A DNA stretch of 64,000 bases from Halieaceae bacterium (GTDB taxonomy: Bacteria > Pseudomonadota > Gammaproteobacteria > Pseudomonadales > Halieaceae). Below, one piece after another: positions 48,225 to 58,045 of the stretch. The translations under genes and the position numbers were made by a program. The DNA lies in assembly GCA_028280635.1 (NCBI GenBank), contig JANQLM010000037.1, forward strand, positions 1-64,000, in the 5' to 3' direction. Position 1 is the first letter of the stretch. Each line of letters begins with the position of its first letter. The notes beneath the pieces are model-generated. The model worked only from the letters and a program-made list of their open reading frames with translations. It made no database searches and had not been told where the DNA came from.

Positions 48225-50486
48225 TTAGCGACTGGCGACGTTTCCGCTGTCGGCGCGCTTGAGGTCGAAGCGGTCCAGGGTCATGACCTTGCTCCAGGCT
48301 TCGACGAAATCGTCGACGAAGCGGGCTTCGCCGCCCTCCTCGGCGTAGACCTCGGCTACCGCGCGCAGCTCGGAGTGTGAGCCGAACAGCAGGTCTACCG
48401 GCGTCGCGGTCCACATGACCTTGCCGCTGCTGCGATCACGTCCTTCATAGATACCCGCCTCGCCCTTCGACTTGCTCCACCGGATATCCATGCTGAGCAG
48501 GTTGACGAAGTAGTCATTGCTCAGGGCGCCCGGTTGGTCGGTGAAGACACCGTGCTGCGCACCGCCGGTGTTGGCGTTCATGGCGCGCAGACCGCCCACC
48601 AGCGCCGTCATCTCGGGCACGCTCAGGCTCAGGGTGTTGGCCTTGTCTACCAGCATGGTGGCCGGCGACAACAGGGCGCGGTCGTCGAAGTAGTTGCGGA
48701 AACCATCAGCCGCGGGCTCAAGCCAGCGGAAGGAGTCTGCATCCGTCATCTCCGCGGTGGCATCGGTGCGACCCGGTGTGAAGGGCACGGTCACCTCGTG
48801 GCCGGCCTGCCTTGCAGCCTGCTCCACGCCGACGGCGCCACCCAGCACGATCAGGTCAGCCAGCGATACCTGCTTTTTGCGGCTGGAATCGTTGAAGTCC
48901 TTCTGGATACCTTCCAGGGTGCTGAGCACCCTGGCCAGTTCCTGCGGATCGTTGGCCGGCCAGGCGTTCTGCGGTGCCAGACGTACACGGGCGCCATTGG
49001 CGCCACCGCGCATGTCCGTGTTGCGGAAGCTGGAAGCCGAGGCCCAGGCCGCCTTGACCAACTCAGTGCTGGACAGTTCGGACTTGATGATCTCGTTTTT
49101 CAGCCTGCGGATATCACGGGCACTGATGGTGTCGTAATCCGCCGCCGGTACCGGGTCCTGCCAGATCAGCGCTTCCGACGGCACTTCGCTGCCCACGTAG
49201 CGGGCGCGGGGTCCCATGTCGCGGTGGGTCAGCTTGAACCAGGCGCGGGCAAAGGCATCTTCAAACTCTGCCTGGTTTTCCAGGAAGCGCCTGGAGATCC
49301 TGCGGTACTCCGGATCTGCCTTCAGGGCCAGGTCTGCCGTGGTCATCACCGGGGCGTGGCGCACGCCGGGCAGGTGGGCGTCGGGCACCAGGTTGGCGGC
49401 ATTGGGATCGTCCGGAATCCACTGGGTGGCACCGGCCGGGCTCTTGGTCTTCTCCCACTCAAAGGCGAACAGGTTCTGCAGGTAGTTGATACTCCAGGCC
49501 GCCGGGGTGACTGTCCAGGCGCCTTCCAGGCCACTGGTTACCGTGTCTTCCGAGTGGCCCTTGCCGCAGCTGTTTTTCCAGCCGAGGCCCTGCTTCTCAA
49601 CGCCCGCCTGGGCCGGCTCGACGCTCAGGCACTCTTCCGGGCTGTGGGCACCGTGCATCTTGCCGAAGGCATGGCCACCGGCAATCAGCGCCACGGTCTC
49701 GGCGTCGTCCATGGCCATGCGGCCAAAGGTCTCACGCACGTCGTGGGCGGACGCCACCGGGTCGGGGTTACCGTCGGGGCCTTCCGGGTTCACGTAAATC
49801 AGGCCCATCTGCACTGCCGCCAGCGGCTGCTCGAGCTTGCGCTCACCGGAATAGCGGCTGTTGGGCTGGTCGCTGGTGGCCAGCATGACCTTTTCCGGGC
49901 CCCAGTACACCAGGTCGGCTTCCCAGTCATCTTCACGGCCGCCGGCAAAGCCGAAGGTCTTGAAACCCATGGATTCCAGGGACACGTTGCCGGCCAGGAT
50001 CATCAGGTCGGCCCAGGACAGGCTGCGACCGTACTTCTGCTTGACGGGCCACAGCAGGCGGCGGGCCTTGTCGAGGTTGCCATTATCGGGCCAGCTATTC
50101 AGCGGTTCAAAGCGCTGCTGACCACCGCCGGCGCCACCGCGGCCGTCAGCCACCCGGTAGGTGCCAGCCGCGTGCCAGGCCATGCGGATCATGAAGGGGC
50201 CGTAGTGACCGTAGTCCGCCGGCCACCAGTCCTGGGAGGTGGTCAGGACGTTCTCGATGTCCTTCTTGACCTCGTTCAGGTCAAGTTGGGCAAACGCGTT
50301 GGCGTAGTTGAAATCCCCCATCGGGTTGGAGGCCGGGCTGTGTGCCCGCAGGGGTTGAAGGTCGACCTGTTCAGGCCACCAGAATTGATTGGATTTGGGC
50401 GCACCCTGGGCGGCGGCCGGGCCGCTACTGACCAGGGGTACCGCGACCGCCAGGGCGGCCAGCAGTGGGATGGTTTTCTTGAGCAT
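48225..50486 (-). CDS. katG: Catalase-peroxidase with signal peptide (periplasmic KatG)
   Basis: The 753-residue haem enzyme has both halves of KatG. The distal site is [13 protein letters not shown], with Arg101, Trp104 and His105, and the proximal His lies in [14 protein letters not shown]. Tyr in [12 protein letters not shown] and Met in [10 protein letters not shown] are positioned to complete the Met-Tyr-Trp adduct. It removes hydrogen peroxide and oxidises peroxidase substrates. The N-terminal [28 protein letters not shown] is a signal peptide, so unlike typical cytosolic KatG it is exported, as in the KatP type. Its promoter contains a 9-bp inverted repeat. Confidence 0.95.
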   Translation of the reverse strand: MLKKTIPLLAALAVAVPLVSSGPAAAQGAPKSNQFWWPEQVDLQPLRAHSPASNPMGDFNYANAFAQLDLNEVKKDIENVLTTSQDWWPADYGHYGPFMIRMAWHAAGTYRVADGRGGAGGGQQRFEPLNSWPDNGNLDKARRLLWPVKQKYGRSLSWADLMILAGNVSLESMGFKTFGFAGGREDDWEADLVYWGPEKVMLATSDQPNSRYSGERKLEQPLAAVQMGLIYVNPEGPDGNPDPVASAHDVRETFGRMAMDDAETVALIAGGHAFGKMHGAHSPEECLSVEPAQAGVEKQGLGWKNSCGKGHSEDTVTSGLEGAWTVTPAAWSINYLQNLFAFEWEKTKSPAGATQWIPDDPNAANLVPDAHLPGVRHAPVMTTADLALKADPEYRRISRRFLENQAEFEDAFARAWFKLTHRDMGPRARYVGSEVPSEALIWQDPVPAADYDTISARDIRRLKNEIIKSELSSTELVKAAWASASSFRNTDMRGGANGARVRLAPQNAWPANDPQELARVLSTLEGIQKDFNDSSRKKQVSLADLIVLGGAVGVEQAARQAGHEVTVPFTPGRTDATAEMTDADSFRWLEPAADGFRNYFDDRALLSPATMLVDKANTLSLSVPEMTALVGGLRAMNANTGGAQHGVFTDQPGALSNDYFVNLLSMDIRWSKSKGEAGIYEGRDRSSGKVMWTATPVDLLFGSHSELRAVAEVYAEEGGEARFVDDFVEAWSKVMTLDRFDLKRADSGNVASR

Positions 50487-50561
50487 GGGATGTGCTCCTC
50501 GCAGTGCGTGTAATTATGGGGCCGGCGCAGCCGATAACGGCAGACCGGGGCAAGCTCTTTA

Positions 50562-50607
50562 AACATAGGACGGGGGCTTGCTTCAGTAAAATAGATTCCT
50601 GAAGCAA
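50562..50607 (-). promoter_or_regulatory. katG promoter with inverted repeat
   Basis: On the minus strand TTTACT (50585-50590) and TATGTT (50562-50567) form a -35/-10 pair with a 17-base spacer. The perfect inverted repeat TTGCTTCAG (50578-50586)/CTGAAGCAA (50599-50607), with a 12-base centre, overlaps the -35. This could be an operator for a peroxide or metal-responsive regulator. It does not obviously match the OxyR spacing pattern. Confidence 0.5.
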
Positions 50608-50681
50608 AGGTGATCGAAAAATACGATGAATCCACGGACGCCTGGTCTCAGATGCCAGGCGCCTGTTTTGGCAGGGGTTTT

Positions 50682-53516
50682 TCAGTTGGGAGCGAGCGAC
50701 CGGGCGTGGGAATCTGCGCCGACGAGGGCGCGGTCTTCCAACAAAAGCTGGCGAAACTCCCGCTCGCGCAGGGGCTTGCTGAAGTAATAACCCTGGATTT
50801 CATCGCAGCCAAAGGCCTGCAGGGCCTGTAGTTGGGACTCGGTCTCCACCCCTTCTGCCAGCACATTCATGCCCAGGTGCCGCGCCAGGACAATGGTGGA
50901 GTTGACGATGGCCCGGTCCGCGGCGTCGGAGTCGAGTTTTTCAATAAAGCAACGATCGATCTTGAGGGTGTCTACCGGCAGCTCCTTCATGTAAGCCAGC
51001 GATGAATAGCCGGTGCCGTAGTCATCCATACTGACTTTCACCCCCAGCGAGCGAATCTGTTCCAGCACGGTCACTGCGGATTCCATGTCCTGCACCAGCA
51101 GGTTTTCGGTAATCTCCAGCTCGAGGTCATTACCCGGCAGGCCGTGGCGTTTCAGCGCAGAGCGCACCTGGGTGTACATGTCCGCCTGGCGCAGCTGCGC
51201 GGCCGAGATATTGATGGCAATCCGCGGTGGCATCATGGCCTGGTCTCGCCAGGTGCGTAGCTGTCGGCAGCTGTGCTCCAGGGTCCAGTCGCCTATAGCG
51301 CTGATCAGGCCGAGGCCTTCGGCAGCTTCGATAAACTGGTCCGGGCATATCATGCCGCGCTCCGGGTGATTCCAGCGGATCAGCGCTTCCGCGCCGGTGA
51401 TTTCATGGGAGAAGGTGTCTACCTTTGGCTGGAAGAACAGCTCAAACTCGTTCTTCTCAAGCGCGCTGCGAATATCGTTGGACAGGCGCATCAGCTCCAG
51501 CAGCTCCGCGTTTAGCTCGCTGGAGTAGAACTGGAACATGCCACGACCCAGGCTCTTGGCGTGATACATGGCAGTGTCGGCGTTGCGCAGCAGGGCATCC
51601 GGCTCCTCGCCATCCTTCGGATAAATGGCGATACCGATGCTGGCGCTGCCGCGCAGCTCGTGGCCGTCGATAATCACCGGTTCCGACGCCGCCTCAAGAA
51701 TACGATCAGCCACCCGGCTGATTGAGGCCACGGTCAGGTCGTGGTCGGCGCCGCCCACCGCCGTAATCACGAATTCGTCCCCGCCCAGCCGAGAGACCGT
51801 GTCATCGGCACGCAGGCATTCCTTGAAGCGATCGGCGATGGACTTGATGTAGCGGTCGCCCACCGGGTGCCCGAGGGTATCGTTCACCAGCTTGAAGTTG
51901 TCGAGGTCGACAAACATGATGCCCAGGTTGCCGCCCTGCCGGGCAGCGCGGCTCACCGACTGTTCCAGCCGGTCGAGGAACGCCATACGGTTGGGCAATC
52001 CGGTCAGCGCGTCGTAATGAGCCTGGTGGAACAGGCGGTCTTCCCACTCGGCGTTGGCGAGTGCCACGGCAATGCGATCGGCGTAGTTCTTGGCGAGGGT
52101 GATATGGTCAAGGTCAATAGAGGGCGCCTGGCGGTGACCGAGCAGGATCAGCGCAATCACGGCGCCGTCCAGCTTGATCGGCAGCAATTCAAAGCCGCAG
52201 TCCGGCGGAATGTTGCTAGCGAGAATATAGTTGGGCAACTCACCGCCCGACCCCTCGATCAGCACATGGCCGGTCAGCGCCAGCTCTTCAAGCTGCAGGG
52301 CGCCGATCACCACGTCCGTGCTCTGCAGCTCCCCGGCGAAGCGATCGCTGAGACGGTAGATTTCGCCGCGCTGCTCACCTTTTTCCAGCAGGATCAAGGC
52401 GATGTAGTCGGCCGGCAGCACCGCCGGGGTTTTCTCCAGCACGATCTTGATGATGTCTTCTTTTTTGATGCGCGAGAGGATCAGTTGATCGATCCCCGAC
52501 ATGGATTCCTGCATCAGTAGCTGGTAGGACACGCGTGCCGACATGGTATTGAACGCCGCCGCCATGTCTTCGAATTCATCACCGGATTGCACCTGCACCG
52601 GTGTGTCGTAGTCCTTGCCGGTCACTCGCTGGATACCGGCCATAATCTCGCCCAGCGGGTTCATCTGGCGGCGAATCAGGTAGATGCTGGCCAGGGATAT
52701 AGACAGGATCACCAGGGCCGCCAGGCCAAGGAACTGGCGGCGGAACGCCGCCATATCCGCGAGTATCAGCTCGGTAGGCCTGGCCACCACCACCCGCCAG
52801 TTGTGGGCTCCGTAGAGCGAGCCCAGGTAGATGGAGCGAAAACCCGCCATGTACTCACGACCATCGGCGCGAGCCGTGGCGGTGCCGCGATGGCTGCCCT
52901 CATAGGCATCAAGACCGGCAAACTCCCGGCACACCCGAGCATCCGAATAAAACAGCGCCTGGGCGCGTTCATCGTAGATGCAGCTGGTGTTCCTCAGGTC
53001 GCGGCTGTCTGAATCGCCGATGGCGATCTGCTCGGACACCAGGGCACCTACCAGCCTGGGCTCAGTGGCGCCAAGGTCCAGGGCACGGAGAATGTATGGC
53101 TGCGCCAGTTCCCTGTCCCAACCGACGCGGGCGATTATCAGCTCACCGTTGTGCAGGCGCTGGGCTGCGTCTTCACGGGAGCGAACCCCGGTGGCACCCT
53201 CCAGGGCCGACCAGGGAAACACTCGGAAACGATTGCCGCCCAGCAGGGCAACAGCATTGCCACCGGCTTCCAGCTCCAGCGCCTCGACCTTTGAAAAGTG
53301 ATTGAGCTGTTCGGTGAGAACGACCAGCCGACCCAACAGGGTGTCCACCAGCATGGCCGCCTGCTCATCCTGCATCTGCTTCGCCTGCAGCGCTTCGCGC
53401 TCGCTGACGTAGTCCAGCGTCAACCGGGTCAGCACCGCGGTGGGGACCAGGGCGAACAGCAGGAATATCCCGAACAGCCGCCGGGTGATCTTGCCTAACC
53501 AGGGAGACTGAGACAT
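50682..53516 (-). CDS. GGDEF-EAL protein with periplasmic sensor, HAMP and GAF-like domains
   Basis: The 944-residue protein has two transmembrane helices flanking a periplasmic CACHE-like domain (about 40-270). HAMP (RRQMNPLGEIMAGIQRVTGKDYDTPVQV) and a GAF-like region (about 345-490) follow. The GGDEF domain has the intact LGGDEFVI and an I-site-like RADD. The EAL domain has EALIRW, LELEITENLL, DDYGTGYSSLAY and LAEGVETESQL, all consistent with activity. It can make and degrade c-di-GMP, or do one under allosteric control. ATG 53516 was chosen, with a GTG codon just upstream. It follows the pseudopilin gene by 12 bases in one operon. Confidence 0.93.
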   Translation of the reverse strand: MSQSPWLGKITRRLFGIFLLFALVPTAVLTRLTLDYVSEREALQAKQMQDEQAAMLVDTLLGRLVVLTEQLNHFSKVEALELEAGGNAVALLGGNRFRVFPWSALEGATGVRSREDAAQRLHNGELIIARVGWDRELAQPYILRALDLGATEPRLVGALVSEQIAIGDSDSRDLRNTSCIYDERAQALFYSDARVCREFAGLDAYEGSHRGTATARADGREYMAGFRSIYLGSLYGAHNWRVVVARPTELILADMAAFRRQFLGLAALVILSISLASIYLIRRQMNPLGEIMAGIQRVTGKDYDTPVQVQSGDEFEDMAAAFNTMSARVSYQLLMQESMSGIDQLILSRIKKEDIIKIVLEKTPAVLPADYIALILLEKGEQRGEIYRLSDRFAGELQSTDVVIGALQLEELALTGHVLIEGSGGELPNYILASNIPPDCGFELLPIKLDGAVIALILLGHRQAPSIDLDHITLAKNYADRIAVALANAEWEDRLFHQAHYDALTGLPNRMAFLDRLEQSVSRAARQGGNLGIMFVDLDNFKLVNDTLGHPVGDRYIKSIADRFKECLRADDTVSRLGGDEFVITAVGGADHDLTVASISRVADRILEAASEPVIIDGHELRGSASIGIAIYPKDGEEPDALLRNADTAMYHAKSLGRGMFQFYSSELNAELLELMRLSNDIRSALEKNEFELFFQPKVDTFSHEITGAEALIRWNHPERGMICPDQFIEAAEGLGLISAIGDWTLEHSCRQLRTWRDQAMMPPRIAINISAAQLRQADMYTQVRSALKRHGLPGNDLELEITENLLVQDMESAVTVLEQIRSLGVKVSMDDYGTGYSSLAYMKELPVDTLKIDRCFIEKLDSDAADRAIVNSTIVLARHLGMNVLAEGVETESQLQALQAFGCDEIQGYYFSKPLREREFRQLLLEDRALVGADSHARSLAPN

Positions 53517-53528
53517 CACGCCATCGAC

Positions 53529-54068
53529 CTAGTAGTCGCCCGCGAGCCCGATGAACGCGCCGTCGTCGGCGCGAATACAGTCATCGAGGCTCTCCGCCGC
53601 CGACAGGTTGGCCCGGTAGAGGCCGTCTTCACCGGTGCTGAAGAGGTCGTAATCTGAATTGAGTGGCTTGAGATTCTTTTTCTTGCGCGCCTTCGGCTTC
53701 TTGCCCTTGATCTTGTTGCCGTTGAGGTCCTGCTTGACCTTGCCGTTCTTGTCGTTGACGTTGCTCAGCTCAAGATACAGGTAGTCGTTACCCCAGGGGT
53801 CGCTGGGGACGCTGCCCAGCTCAGACAGGTCCCAGGGATAGGCGTAGTTGAAGGCTTTGAATTTCTCCAGGCGCATGGCGATATCGCTGAGATCTGCCTT
53901 GCACTGGGCCACCAGGGTGCTTTTCTGGTAGCTCCTGTAGGAGGGAAAGGCCACGGCCATGAGGATGCCGACAATCGCCAGGGCGATCAGCGTCTCGATC
54001 ATGGTGAAACCCCAGGCATGCCCGTGCTCCACCCACCAATGTCGGCGCGTTTCCAGCTTGGTAGCCAC
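53529..54068 (-). CDS. Type II secretion/type IV pseudopilin (GspG-like)
   Basis: The 179-residue protein has a prepilin leader and cleavage site before GFTMIETLIALAIVGILMAVAFPSYRSYQ, with Glu at mature position 5. The C-terminal part has DPWGNDYLYLELSN, the GspG pattern, then a lysine-rich insertion (IKGKKPKARKKKNLK) and FSTGEDGLYRANLSAAESLDD. The start is GTG with GGGAG 6 bases upstream. No other secretion or pilus genes are nearby, so it is an orphan gene, co-transcribed with the GGDEF-EAL gene that follows. The lysine-rich insertion is unusual for GspG. Confidence 0.85.
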   Translation of the reverse strand: MATKLETRRHWWVEHGHAWGFTMIETLIALAIVGILMAVAFPSYRSYQKSTLVAQCKADLSDIAMRLEKFKAFNYAYPWDLSELGSVPSDPWGNDYLYLELSNVNDKNGKVKQDLNGNKIKGKKPKARKKKNLKPLNSDYDLFSTGEDGLYRANLSAAESLDDCIRADDGAFIGLAGDY

Positions 54069-54240
54069 AACAACTCCCTTCCCGTGGGATGTTTGTTTCC
54101 CTATCGTTGCTGGGGAGTCTAGGTATAAAGCCTGGTTCAGTAAATGCTGCGCGGGGTAACCGACGACCAGTTTTTGACCAGGTCGCGAAGTGCTTCACAC
54201 AATTGCGGGCCACGGGCCGAAAACCCGTAGAATTTCAGGA

Positions 54241-54267
54241 AAAACAATAGGTTAGCAGAAGCTAACT
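54241..54267 (-). terminator. Terminator after the DAHP synthase gene
   Basis: GTTAGC (54252-54257) and GCTAAC (54262-54267) form a 6-bp stem with a 4-base loop, followed on the minus strand by CTATTGTTTTT. It lies 13 bases after the DAHP synthase stop. Confidence 0.65.
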
Positions 54268-54280
54268 TCGAGCAGCAGGA

Positions 54281-55378
54281 TCAGGCGCTACCGGCCTCGC
54301 CGAGTACCGCCTGCGGGGCCTTGCCGCGGCGCCGTTCAACCGCACGCGCGAGGTTATGCATCACCTCCACCGTCGCGTCCCAACCCATACAGGGGTCGGT
54401 GATGCTCTGCCCGTAGGTCAACGCCTGGCCGTCCACCACATCCTGGCGGCCCTCCACCAGATTGCTCTCCAGCATGATGCCGAAGATACTGCGGCTGCCG
54501 CGCGCCACCTGGGTGGCGATGTCGTGGGCCACATCCACCTGGCGGGCGGGCTTCTTGCGGCTGTTGGCGTGGCTGGCGTCGATCATGATGCGGGCCGGCA
54601 GGCCGGCGCTGGTAAGCAGCGCCGAGGCGTCTTCCACCGAGAACATGTCGTAATTGGGGTGTTTGCCGCCGCGCAGGATGACGTGGCAATCGCTGTTGCC
54701 GGCGGTCTGGAAGATCGCCGAGTGCCCCTGCTTGGTCACTGACAGGAAATGGTGGGGATTGGCAGCGGACTTGATGGCATCGACGGCAATCTGGATGTCT
54801 CCGTCGGTGGCATTCTTGAAGCCCACCGGGCAGGACAGGCCAGAGGCCAGCTCACGGTGGGTCTGGCTTTCCGTGGTACGCGCGCCGATGGCGCCCCAGG
54901 CAATCAGGTCAGCTATATACTGGGGGCTGATCAGGTCCAGGTACTCCGAACCCGCAGGCAGTCCCATGTCGGCAAGGTCCAGCAGCAGTTGCCGTGCCAG
55001 CTTGAGACCCTTGTTGATCTGGAAGGTGTTGTTGAGGTCCGGATCATTGATCAGGCCTTTCCAACCCACGGTGGTGCGCGGCTTCTCGAAATAAACGCGC
55101 ATCACTACCAGCACCTGCTCCGACAGCTCGTCTGCCAGCGCCTTCAGGCGCGCACCGTACTCACGAGCCGCGTCCGGGTCGTGAATGGAACAGGGGCCCA
55201 CGACCGCCAGCACACGATCATCGGTCCCTGCCAGAATGCTGTGAATAGCCCGCCGGCCGGCGCTCACCGTGGCCGCCGCCCGCTCGCTCACCGGAATGCT
55301 CCCGATCAGCGCGTCCGGGGAGATCAGCTCCTTGGTCCCGGTAATCCGCAGGTCGTCTGTCGTCTTGTGCAACGTCAT
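54281..55378 (-). CDS. 3-deoxy-7-phosphoheptulonate synthase, class I
   Basis: The 365-residue enzyme condenses phosphoenolpyruvate and erythrose-4-phosphate in the first step of the shikimate pathway. The metal ligands of the AroF/G/H family are visible: Cys in VVGPCSIHDP, His in IMIDASHANS, Glu in IMLESNLVEG and Asp in SITDPCMGW. KPRTTVGWKGL and SEYLDLISPQY are further landmarks. ATG 55378 has GGGAG 8 bases upstream; a TTG five codons upstream is less likely. Which allosteric type it is cannot be read with certainty. It stands alone, with a terminator downstream. Confidence 0.96.
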   Translation of the reverse strand: MTLHKTTDDLRITGTKELISPDALIGSIPVSERAAATVSAGRRAIHSILAGTDDRVLAVVGPCSIHDPDAAREYGARLKALADELSEQVLVVMRVYFEKPRTTVGWKGLINDPDLNNTFQINKGLKLARQLLLDLADMGLPAGSEYLDLISPQYIADLIAWGAIGARTTESQTHRELASGLSCPVGFKNATDGDIQIAVDAIKSAANPHHFLSVTKQGHSAIFQTAGNSDCHVILRGGKHPNYDMFSVEDASALLTSAGLPARIMIDASHANSRKKPARQVDVAHDIATQVARGSRSIFGIMLESNLVEGRQDVVDGQALTYGQSITDPCMGWDATVEVMHNLARAVERRRGKAPQAVLGEAGSA

Positions 55379-55548
55379 GTCACTCGCTCCCAAACTGTTG
55401 GCGCCGGCGCGCCTGTTCCAGGGCCGCGTAGTATACGGTGCCAGAGCCCTGAGGCGTAGTGCCTGCTAACCGCAGATATCCGGCATTTGTGTGGAAATGC
55501 CACTTTTTGGCTTGCCCCCGCCGGTTTTGCTTGTGTAAAACAGCCACC

Positions 55549-57162
55549 ATGAGCATTTATCGCCCCGGGCGCCGGGTGTTTGTCGGATTCATGTTGGCCG
55601 CCTGGCTGGGCGCGGCCGCGCTACTGGGCCAGATCACCTGGCTGCTGTGGCAGGAATCGGTGAACGCCGAAGAAGCGCGAGTGGCCGAACTGGCTGAGCA
55701 GCTTGGCGAGCGCGCCGAGCAGATGATAGTTGAGGCGCGGGCGCTGCTCGACCACTTCAACAACTCGGATCTGCCGCGCTGCAGTGATGCCCATATCAAC
55801 GCGATGCACGAGGCCGCCATTGGCCGCCCGCATATCCGTGCGATTGGCTACTGGCGTGCGGTAGACCGGGTCTGCGGCGTGGGTTACATCCAGGCCGTGG
55901 ACCTGAGGCCGTCCAGGGCCGACCGACTCTATGAATCCGGCGTCATCGCCTGGTGGCCTTCCACCCAGACCGAGATCGGCGGCGTGCAACTGTTCCTGAT
56001 GCGCTACGGCGATCACGATGTGGCCATCGACCCGCGCATGCTGCTGCAGCCAGCCAAGGACCCGGGCCGCCAGGCGGGCCTTTGGGTGGAGAACCTGCCC
56101 ATGGCAACCACCGGCAACGCAGGCAGCATCCCGGAGCCCGACAGCCTCAAACTGGGACTGACCCTGGACAGCGCCAACAACCGCGTGGTGTCGCGCTTCA
56201 CTACCGGCACCCTGTTTCCGATGGACATCGTCGCGGTGGAAACCATTGATCGCTTCTGGGGCCGCTACCTGCCCTTTCTCGCCGTAGCGGTCGCCATCGG
56301 GCTGCTGCTGGCGGCCATCTGGATTTACCTGGTACTGCGCTACTCGCGGCGTCGCATGAGCCTGTCGGCCGAATTGCGCAACGCCATCAGCCGCGGCTAC
56401 ATCACCGCCTACTACCAGCCAATCCTGGAACTGGCCACCGGACGCTGTATCGGTGCCGAGGCCCTGGCGCGCTGGATTCGCCCGGACGGTGAGATGGTGC
56501 GGCCGGACGTCTTCATTCCGCTGGCGGAGCAGAACGGGCTGGTACCGGACATCACCATGGCGGTGCTGGGCGCCACACTGCAAGACCTGGGCGATATGCT
56601 GCGCGCCAACCCGCTGCTGAAAATCAATATCAACCTGGCGCCGGAGGACCTGAGTGACGAGTCTTTCAAGCAGCGGCTCCGGGACCAACTGGTCAATGCC
56701 GCGGTAGCGCCCCAGTGCATCAAGCTGGAAATCACCGAGCGCGCCATGGTCAACAGCGACCGCTCACGCCAGCAGGTGCTGGAATTGCGTGACCGTGGGC
56801 ACCAGATCGCGGTGGACGATTTCGGTACCGGCTACTCCAGCCTCGCCTACCTGCAGAGCTTCAAACTGGACACCCTCAAGATCGACAAGTGCTTCGTGGA
56901 CGCCGTGGGCACCGAGGCCGTGACCCACAACGTGGTGGGGCATGTGATCGAGATGGCCGGCACCCTGCAGTTGGACACCGTCGCCGAGGGCATCGAGTCA
57001 CCCGACCAGGCCGACTGGCTGGTAGCCCAGGGCGTAGCCTACGGGCAGGGTTTTCTTTACAGTAAGCCCATCCCGGCCGAGCCCTTTCGCGCCTACCTGC
57101 AGGACAACCTGGCTGCCCACAGTCGCCGGCTTGAAGTGGAGGCGGAAGCGGTACTGGCCTGA
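55549..57162 (+). CDS. EAL phosphodiesterase with CSS-motif sensor
   Basis: The 537-residue protein has a transmembrane helix (about 10-33), a periplasmic CSS-motif domain (LPRCSDAHINAMHEAA near residue 75 and VDRVCGVGY near 109) and a second helix (about 245-265). The EAL domain has GAEALARWI, KLEITERAM, DDFGTGYSSLAY, DTLKIDKCFVDA and TVAEGIESPDQ, so the catalytic residues are present. The Cys pair may form a redox-sensitive disulfide, as in E. coli PdeC-type proteins. It should degrade c-di-GMP. ATG 55549 is chosen because the upstream frame is unlike coding sequence. The OmpA-like lipoprotein gene follows 18 bases later. Confidence 0.92.
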   Translation: MSIYRPGRRVFVGFMLAAWLGAAALLGQITWLLWQESVNAEEARVAELAEQLGERAEQMIVEARALLDHFNNSDLPRCSDAHINAMHEAAIGRPHIRAIGYWRAVDRVCGVGYIQAVDLRPSRADRLYESGVIAWWPSTQTEIGGVQLFLMRYGDHDVAIDPRMLLQPAKDPGRQAGLWVENLPMATTGNAGSIPEPDSLKLGLTLDSANNRVVSRFTTGTLFPMDIVAVETIDRFWGRYLPFLAVAVAIGLLLAAIWIYLVLRYSRRRMSLSAELRNAISRGYITAYYQPILELATGRCIGAEALARWIRPDGEMVRPDVFIPLAEQNGLVPDITMAVLGATLQDLGDMLRANPLLKININLAPEDLSDESFKQRLRDQLVNAAVAPQCIKLEITERAMVNSDRSRQQVLELRDRGHQIAVDDFGTGYSSLAYLQSFKLDTLKIDKCFVDAVGTEAVTHNVVGHVIEMAGTLQLDTVAEGIESPDQADWLVAQGVAYGQGFLYSKPIPAEPFRAYLQDNLAAHSRRLEVEAEAVLA

Positions 57163-57180
57163 GGTAGATCCCCGGGGAAC

Positions 57181-57957
57181 GTGCCAGTGCACAGAACGAC
57201 TGTGAAAAGAGCTGTTATCCAGACCGTGGCCTGGTTTGCGGGTGCGTTGCTGTTGGGCGCCTGCAGCGGCGACGGGGATGAGCGCCCCCCCAGCGTCGAG
57301 ACCGCGCAGCCGGAGTGGACCCGGGAGTCGGGCGCCGTTCCCAGAGCCGCCGCGCCAACAGCACCCCGCCCTGCCCGCAATAAACCCACCGAGGACTTTC
57401 CCTACCTGGTGAGCATGCCGCAGGATGCGGACACGGATGCACTCACCCACATGAACGCGCTGCTGGCCAGCGACGCCGATGTGTTGCACCCCAATGAAGT
57501 GGGTTACTACGTCGACACCCAGGAAGCACGGCTGGTGCAGTTGCTGAAAGACACGCAGGTATCCGCTCGCCGCGACGGCGACGTCCTCGCCCTGACGATC
57601 GGCGGCGGCGATACCTTCGCCAGCAACGGCACGCGCCTGTCGGACGCCGCTCGCACACAGCTCGAGCCGGTAGCCCGGGTACTGGAGGAATACGACCGTA
57701 CCCGTATCTCCATCTTCGGCTACACCGACGATATCGGCGAAGAAGCCTACAATCAGCAGCTCTCTGTACGCCGCGCCCGGGCACTTGCCAGGCTGCTGGT
57801 GGACAGCGGCGTGGCGCCCGAGCGCCTGTTCATTGTCGGCTACGGCGAGTTGAACCCGGTAGCGGACAACAGCAGTGATCTCGGCCGCGCCCGTAACCGG
57901 CGTATAGAACTGCGGGTAGAGCCGCTGACCCGTCCCGCGGCGACCCCGGCCCAGTAA
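57181..57957 (+). CDS. OmpA-like lipoprotein
   Basis: The 258-residue product has a lipobox LGAC (near residue 28), a low-complexity linker rich in Ala and Pro, and a C-terminal OmpA domain. The domain has GGGDTFASNGTRLSDAARTQLEPVARVLEEYDRTRISIFGYTDDIGEEAYNQQLSVRRARALARLLVDSGVAPERL and the peptidoglycan-contact residues of GRARNRRIEL. It would tether the outer membrane to the cell wall. The GTG start is provisional. It follows the CSS-EAL gene closely and may be co-transcribed. Confidence 0.88.
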   Translation: MPVHRTTVKRAVIQTVAWFAGALLLGACSGDGDERPPSVETAQPEWTRESGAVPRAAAPTAPRPARNKPTEDFPYLVSMPQDADTDALTHMNALLASDADVLHPNEVGYYVDTQEARLVQLLKDTQVSARRDGDVLALTIGGGDTFASNGTRLSDAARTQLEPVARVLEEYDRTRISIFGYTDDIGEEAYNQQLSVRRARALARLLVDSGVAPERLFIVGYGELNPVADNSSDLGRARNRRIELRVEPLTRPAATPAQ

Positions 57958-58045
57958 ACCGCCGGCCAAATACCCCAAAATCACTATCAACCGAGACCGG
58001 CAATCGCGTTAGAATGCGCCGCTTTCAACGAGCGGGAGAATCACC

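Noticed and set aside
50639-50661. Hairpin CGCCTGG/CCAGGCG downstream of the GGDEF-EAL gene as a terminator
   Set aside because: The stem is good, but no T-run follows it on the minus strand; it may only slow transcription.
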